DNA from: an uncultured Mucilaginibacter sp.
GTDB taxonomy: Bacteria > Bacteroidota > Bacteroidia > Sphingobacteriales > Sphingobacteriaceae
Assembly (NCBI GenBank): GCA_946479225.1
Contig: CAMLFI010000089.1
Coordinates: forward strand, 1 to 8,521
Reading direction: 5' to 3'
DNA length: 8,521 nt
Position numbers and translations under genes: made by a program. Shown piece after piece: positions 6,066 to 8,521 of this stretch (position 1 is its first letter; every line of letters starts with the position of its first letter). The notes under the pieces were generated by a model, which worked only from the letters and a program-made list of their open reading frames with translations, was not told where the DNA came from and searched no databases.

Positions 6066-6545
6066 ATGAGCGAGAAAGCTGCATTTACAGAGAAGCAATA
6101 TTTAGGGCGAGAATTTATTCCAATAACCATACGTTTGGTACTGGCCATGTTTTGCTTTGCCGCCTATGTTTTTACAGACGAGCGTGAAAATACCGGTAAC
6201 CTGTTGGCCGTTGTTGGCTTCGCTATAATAATCATATCCATTATCATGGGCTTTCTGCTTCATTTCAGAACAAGGGTGCAAAATAAAAGCGTGTTGCTTA
6301 ACGGCTTGTGGACAACGCGCCTGGTTAAAATAGACCTGAACAGCATTGTTAAGGTAGAGAAAGCACCATACAGCAGGTATCTATTCAACAACCCGGTTTA
6401 TAATCTGCACTCAAAAGGTTTCATCCGTTTTTATGCTGCGGGCAGGGATGCCATTTATCTGACAGATAGAGACGGCCTTGTTTATATCATCGGTTCGCAA
6501 CATCCTAACGAATTGCTCAGAGCTATCCAGGAAGAGATGAAATAA
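6066..6545 (+). CDS. two-TM membrane protein with a cytosolic PH-like tail, function unknown
   Basis: 159 residues. Two hydrophobic segments (about 18-36 and 45-66) are joined by a short charged loop (TDERENTG), which suggests both termini are cytosolic. Residues about 70-159 look like a small beta-rich domain ending in a helix (LLNGLWTTRLVKIDLNSIVK, GFIRFYAAGRDAIYLTDRDG, SQHPNELLRAIQEEM). This is the general pattern of bacterial PH-like domains behind paired membrane helices, but I claim that only as a likeness. I cannot name a family or function. It lies 16 bases after tilS and 12 bases before recO, clearly within one operon, and has its own ATG after an AT-rich gap with no Shine-Dalgarno. 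Base composition resembles its neighbours. Confidence 0.88.
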   Translation: MSEKAAFTEKQYLGREFIPITIRLVLAMFCFAAYVFTDERENTGNLLAVVGFAIIIISIIMGFLLHFRTRVQNKSVLLNGLWTTRLVKIDLNSIVKVEKAPYSRYLFNNPVYNLHSKGFIRFYAAGRDAIYLTDRDGLVYIIGSQHPNELLRAIQEEMK

Positions 6546-6557
6546 ATACCCGCTGTT

Positions 6558-7283
6558 ATGCTGCATAAAACCAGGGGCATTGTTTTGAAAACTACCGACT
6601 ACGGCGAAAGCAGCGTTATTGTACAAGTGTTTACCGAAAAATTCGGGCTACAATCATACATCATTAACGGGGTAAAAAAGGCCAAGGCCAAAATAAGCCG
6701 CAACATGCTGCAGCCGCTGCATTTGCTTGATATGGTGGTGTATCATAAAAACACAGGCGGCATACAACGCATAGCCGAATTAAAGAACTCACCTTTGCTG
6801 CAAACTATACCTTATGATATTGTAAAAAGCAGTATTGTAATGTTTTTAAATGAGGTGATCTATAAAACCGTAAAACAGCAAACCGCCGATGAAAATTTGT
6901 TCGATTTTTTGTTTAGTGCGGTAGAGTGGCTGGATCATCAAACCGACGGGTTGGCTAATTTCCATTTGTTATTTTTGATCAATTTAACCCGATACCTTGG
7001 TTTTTATCCCGACAGATACCTGGCAGGCGAAGCCGATTATTTTGATCTGAAGAACGGTACGTTCAGCAAATACAAACCAGAAGGCTTGCAATACATTTCG
7101 CAGCCTTACACACAGATATTCAGCGCCCTGTTACAAGGCGGCTTTAGTAGCGCGGCGACCTTAAAGATTAATAATGAGGACCGTCGCCACTTAATTACAA
7201 AACTATTGGATTATTATGCCCTGCATACCGAAGGTTTCGGCACTATAAGGTCGCACGAGGTATTGGAAGAAGTACTATCCTAA
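6558..7283 (+). CDS. recO: DNA repair protein RecO
   Basis: Recombination mediator that, with RecR (and RecF), helps RecA replace SSB on single-stranded DNA at gaps and can anneal complementary strands. The 241-residue length is normal. The N-terminal OB-fold is recognisable from KTRGIVLKTTDYGESSVIVQ (4-23), VFTEKFGLQSYIINGVKKAK (24-43) and the LQPLHLLDMVVYHK strand region (51-64). A helical C-terminal domain follows, with the conserved NLTRYLGFYPD segment (about 142-152). The protein contains no cysteine at all, so the zinc-binding CxxC cluster found in some RecO proteins is absent; that is compatible with a functional non-zinc RecO. It is last in the tilS operon and its stop lies 6 bases from the stop of the convergent 82-residue gene. 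The short palindrome AAAGCTTT spans the gap; no clear terminator is seen. Confidence 0.93.
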   Translation: MLHKTRGIVLKTTDYGESSVIVQVFTEKFGLQSYIINGVKKAKAKISRNMLQPLHLLDMVVYHKNTGGIQRIAELKNSPLLQTIPYDIVKSSIVMFLNEVIYKTVKQQTADENLFDFLFSAVEWLDHQTDGLANFHLLFLINLTRYLGFYPDRYLAGEADYFDLKNGTFSKYKPEGLQYISQPYTQIFSALLQGGFSSAATLKINNEDRRHLITKLLDYYALHTEGFGTIRSHEVLEEVLS

Positions 7284-7289
7284 AAAGCT

Positions 7290-7538
7290 TTAGCTATGGC
7301 CCAATACCTGCTTTTTGATATAATCAATGCTTGACTGAGGTAGGTCTGCGCCTGCAACTTTTGTAACCGAGCCGTCAGTATTTATCTTTAATTCGGTATT
7401 CAGGTTTTCATCAATAATTACATGCAGCATATCATGCTCTTTTTCTACCTGGCAGCTTACTTCGCGTTCTGAATAACTAATTGTAAACTTATATTTACCA
7501 TCCCTTTCGGAAGGTACGATGTCTGATGGATTTGTCAT
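7290..7538 (-). CDS. small acidic protein of unknown function, 82 residues
   Basis: No signal peptide or membrane segment; probably cytosolic. The sequence alternates short strands and turns (KYKFTISYSEREVSCQVEKE at 15-34, MLHVIIDENLNTELKINTDG at 37-56) and ends in a helix (SSIDYIKKQVLG, 69-80), suggesting a small beta-sheet domain with one helix. There is a single cysteine (29). I do not recognise the family. Support for a real gene comes from the protein-like composition, the convergent fit 6 bases from recO with no overlap, and a promoter on the right strand upstream. The ATG at 7538 is preceded by a structured leader: a hairpin ends one base before it and an intrinsic terminator lies about 60 bases further up. 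Expression may therefore be controlled at the RNA level. Confidence 0.75.
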   Translation of the reverse strand: MTNPSDIVPSERDGKYKFTISYSEREVSCQVEKEHDMLHVIIDENLNTELKINTDGSVTKVAGADLPQSSIDYIKKQVLGHS

Positions 7539-7539
7539 A

Positions 7540-7564
7540 GGTGTTTAATTTCTAATATAACACC
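7540..7564 (-). promoter_or_regulatory. hairpin touching the start codon of the 82-residue gene
   Basis: On the minus strand GGTGTT (7564-7559) pairs with AACACC (7545-7540) across a 13-base AT-rich loop, one base before the ATG at 7538. In mRNA it would occupy the ribosome landing site. Six base pairs is short, so stability is moderate. Confidence 0.35.
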
Positions 7565-7599
7565 GCAGAAGCCAGTATGTTTACTACACAGAACTTTTT

Positions 7600-7635
7600 A
7601 AAAGCAAAAAGAGAAAGCGGTGGGGCTTTCTCTTT
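7600..7635 (-). terminator. intrinsic terminator
   Basis: An 11-bp perfect stem (7608-7618 with 7625-7635; AAAGAGAAAGC and GCTTTCTCTTT) closes a 6-base loop. On the minus strand the stem runs into TTTTT, GC and TTTT, a classical U tail, so it acts chiefly on leftward transcripts. It could end the transcript of the TPR-like gene or of a short RNA starting near 7693. It also lies in front of the 82-residue gene, so it could act there as an attenuator. Confidence 0.65.
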
Positions 7636-7693
7636 CGTATTAACTATCTCATTAATTGTTATAAAGAACAATTGGTTGAGTTCTGTAATAACA
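7604..7693 (-). ncRNA. candidate small RNA or terminated leader, about 90 nt
   Basis: Bounded by a good promoter on its 5' side (7728-7699) and an intrinsic terminator at its 3' end (7635-7600). Inside is a second hairpin: AATTGTT (7673-7667 on the minus strand) pairs with AACAATT (7660-7654) over a 6-base loop, extended after a small internal loop by CTCA/TGAG (7680-7677 with 7651-7648). It contains no meaningful reading frame. Promoter, structured body and U-tailed terminator together are the usual layout of a bacterial sRNA, but transcription is not shown. It does not match any RNA family I can recall. Confidence 0.35.
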
Positions 7694-7698
7694 ATAAA

Positions 7699-7728
7699 CA
7701 AATATAAAAATATGTTACGCGGGTCAAA
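7699..7728 (-). promoter_or_regulatory. promoter facing the 82-residue gene and the candidate small RNA
   Basis: On the minus strand TTTG (7728-7725), 18 bases, then TATATTTG (7706-7699): both boxes of the Bacteroidota promoter match with acceptable spacing. Transcription should begin near 7692-7695, about 155 bases upstream of the 82-residue gene and about 60 bases before the terminator stem. No other full promoter match is visible between here and the ATG at 7538. Confidence 0.55.
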
Positions 7729-7729
7729 A

Positions 7730-7748
7730 TGTTTTAACCTGTTTTAAC
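7730..7748. repeat. tandem TGTTTTAAC repeat
   Basis: TGTTTTAAC occurs at 7730-7738 and 7740-7748, a 10-bp period (one helical turn). It lies between the -33 box at 7725-7728 and a DnaA box at 7756. Its position just upstream of a promoter suits an activator site, though this is inference. Confidence 0.4.
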
Positions 7749-7755
7749 AAAATAC

Positions 7756-7764
7756 TTATCCACA
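7756..7764 (+). promoter_or_regulatory. perfect DnaA box
   Basis: TTATCCACA matches the canonical DnaA 9-mer exactly. A second copy with one change (TTATCCACT) lies at 744-752. A lone box does not make an origin; it may bind DnaA as a transcription factor or be fortuitous. Confidence 0.35.
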
Positions 7765-7770
7765 TTAATG

Positions 7771-8394
7771 TTACAATGCCTTAAGCGCAGCGGTTTTGCG
7801 TGCGGCAGCTTCAACTGCTTCAGAATAGCGCAACTCCGGCTTTATAACCAAAGGTTTGCTGGTGCTAAGGGCAATAAGGCGTTTATCAATTTCTATAACA
7901 TCGGCTTTAAGTCCGTTGGCATTAGCCAGCATACGCGCTTCCTGCAGGTCTGTTTTTGCCATTGAAACTTCACCCAGATCGGTTTTAATGCCGGCAAGCG
8001 TTAATAGGTTTGATAATTTAAGTTTAGCATCGTGGGATAGGGATATGCTTTGTAGCAAATACCACTTTGCTTCAGAAAACCTGTTGTGCAATAGATATAA
8101 CCCAGCCAAATCTGTAAAGTTAAAACTGGCTTCCTGGTACTCACGGTACCGCATATTGCGTTTAGCTAGTTTTAGTATAGCCTGTTCTTCCTTGTCAAAA
8201 TCAAACACAGGGGCTATTATAATTTTTTTATATAATATGTTGTTTTTTACAACCGGCGGAGGTGTGGCAAATTTTGGCATTGAGAATGCATTCGCCTGTT
8301 CAATAGCAGGGAATCTTATTACCTTTTTTTTCCAAAATTGAGCTGATGTGTTAAGGCTTATTGCGCAGCATGCAAGCAGTAAAAAAAATCTCAT
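7771..8394 (-). CDS. exported TPR-like protein, function unknown
   Basis: 207 residues with a signal peptide (MRFFLLLACCAISLNTSA, cut before QF at 19). The Cys pair at 9-10 is too near the N-terminus for a convincing lipobox, so a soluble periplasmic protein is more likely than a lipoprotein. A Pro-containing linker (about 22-60) leads to a helical region that reads as two degenerate tetratricopeptide-like repeats: FNFTDLAGLYLLHNRFSEAK onward (91-125) and LLTLAGIKTDLGEVSMAKTD onward (130-166), each with the small-residue and 'A-K' positions of a TPR helix pair. The tail (180-207) is Ala-rich and charged. TPR folds are protein-interaction scaffolds, but the partner cannot be deduced here. The ATG at 8394 is preceded by a -7 box and a 13-bp direct repeat. 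Base composition is like the neighbours. Confidence 0.83.
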   Translation of the reverse strand: MRFFLLLACCAISLNTSAQFWKKKVIRFPAIEQANAFSMPKFATPPPVVKNNILYKKIIIAPVFDFDKEEQAILKLAKRNMRYREYQEASFNFTDLAGLYLLHNRFSEAKWYLLQSISLSHDAKLKLSNLLTLAGIKTDLGEVSMAKTDLQEARMLANANGLKADVIEIDKRLIALSTSKPLVIKPELRYSEAVEAAARKTAALKAL

Positions 8395-8412
8395 TTAATA
8401 AATATATAGCCC

Positions 8413-8442
8413 TTTAAATGCAAATTGGTTTTAAATGCAAAT
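8413..8442. repeat. 13-bp direct repeat upstream of the TPR-like gene
   Basis: TTTAAATGCAAAT occurs at 8413-8425 and 8430-8442 with a 17-bp period and no mismatch. The second copy overlaps the -7 box of the leftward gene and the first would lie in the start-site/leader region. It may be a repressor site or a duplicated promoter segment. Confidence 0.5.
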
Positions 8443-8445
8443 ATA
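8438..8445 (-). promoter_or_regulatory. candidate -7 box for the TPR-like gene
   Basis: TATATTTG on the minus strand (8445-8438) fits TAnnTTTG exactly and would give a leader of roughly 35-40 bases before the ATG at 8394. No TTTG is present at the expected -33 distance, so an activator might be needed or the call may be wrong. Confidence 0.4.
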
Positions 8446-8495
8446 CACATAATGTTATATAAAGCTTATTGTAATACAACGGCTTACATTTTATA

Positions 8496-8515
8496 ACATA
8501 GACAATATGCTATGT
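8496..8515. repeat. 6-bp inverted repeat near the window edge
   Basis: ACATAG (8496-8501) pairs with CTATGT (8510-8515) across 8 bases. It is about 50 bp upstream of the candidate -7 box of the TPR-like gene and could be an operator or part of the next gene's flank; the window ends too soon to tell. Confidence 0.25.
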
Positions 8516-8521
8516 CGCTTT

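Noticed and set aside
6558..7283. RecO without zinc-binding cysteines as a defective protein
   Set aside because: Many functional RecO proteins lack the full zinc cluster; length and the OB-fold pattern are normal, so the absence is not a sign of decay.
7539..7770. Chromosome replication origin (DnaA box, AT-rich DNA, short tandem repeats)
   Set aside because: Only one perfect DnaA box is present, with no cluster within several hundred bases and no dnaA, dnaN or other typical origin neighbour. The AT-rich stretch is better explained by the promoter.
7856..8341. 161-residue rightward frame opposite the TPR-like gene
   Set aside because: The minus frame has a signal peptide, TPR-like repeats and a matching promoter box; the plus frame is Ser/Arg/Leu-rich shadow sequence.
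8371..8376. Lipoprotein signal (LLAC) in the TPR-like protein
   Set aside because: The Cys would be residue 9, leaving too short an n- and h-region; a standard signal peptidase I site after NTSA fits better.

Overview
The window looks like chromosomal DNA of a member of the Bacteroidota, most probably a Sphingobacteriaceae-type bacterium (Mucilaginibacter/Pedobacter-like). This rests on the kind of proteins present (a long OstA-like protein, a 450-residue TilS, a cysteine-free RecO), the lack of Shine-Dalgarno sequences before the genes, and several good matches to the Bacteroidota promoter pattern TTTG-N17-23-TAnnTTTG. No mobile element, rRNA, tRNA or CRISPR array is visible.

Left part (1-2265): the N-terminal 226 codons of a SurA/parvulin periplasmic chaperone run leftward off the edge. 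A 170-bp divergent region separates it from a rightward two-gene unit: an unrecognised 167-residue protein with a non-ATG start, then rdgB, one base apart. I note a speculative resemblance of the 167-residue protein to the DNA polymerase III psi subunit. A 328-bp convergent gap follows, rich in short repeats and inverted repeats, including six copies of GCAACA.

Middle part (2266-7283): a large leftward OstA-like (LptA-family) envelope gene with a roughly 240-residue low-complexity middle is divergent from a rightward operon, tilS - two-TM membrane protein - recO. The start codons of ostA and tilS are only 52 bp apart. In that space two opposed promoters overlap, each with a TAATTTTG -7 box ending 4-5 bases before its own start codon, so both mRNAs may be leaderless or nearly so.

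Right part (7290-8521): two leftward genes, an 82-residue protein of unknown function and an exported TPR-like protein. The 232-bp region between them is the most unusual stretch. On the minus strand it holds a near-perfect promoter, a hairpin, a strong intrinsic terminator with a U tail, and a second hairpin touching the start codon of the 82-residue gene. This is either a small RNA of about 90 nt or an attenuator-type 5' leader. A perfect DnaA box lies just beside it.

Functionally, SurA and OstA both serve outer-membrane biogenesis (protein folding and lipopolysaccharide transport). RdgB and RecO serve genome integrity (nucleotide-pool sanitation and recombination repair), and TilS is essential for decoding AUA codons. 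The window is therefore mainly housekeeping DNA; its novelty lies in regulatory and intergenic structure and in the three small unassigned proteins.
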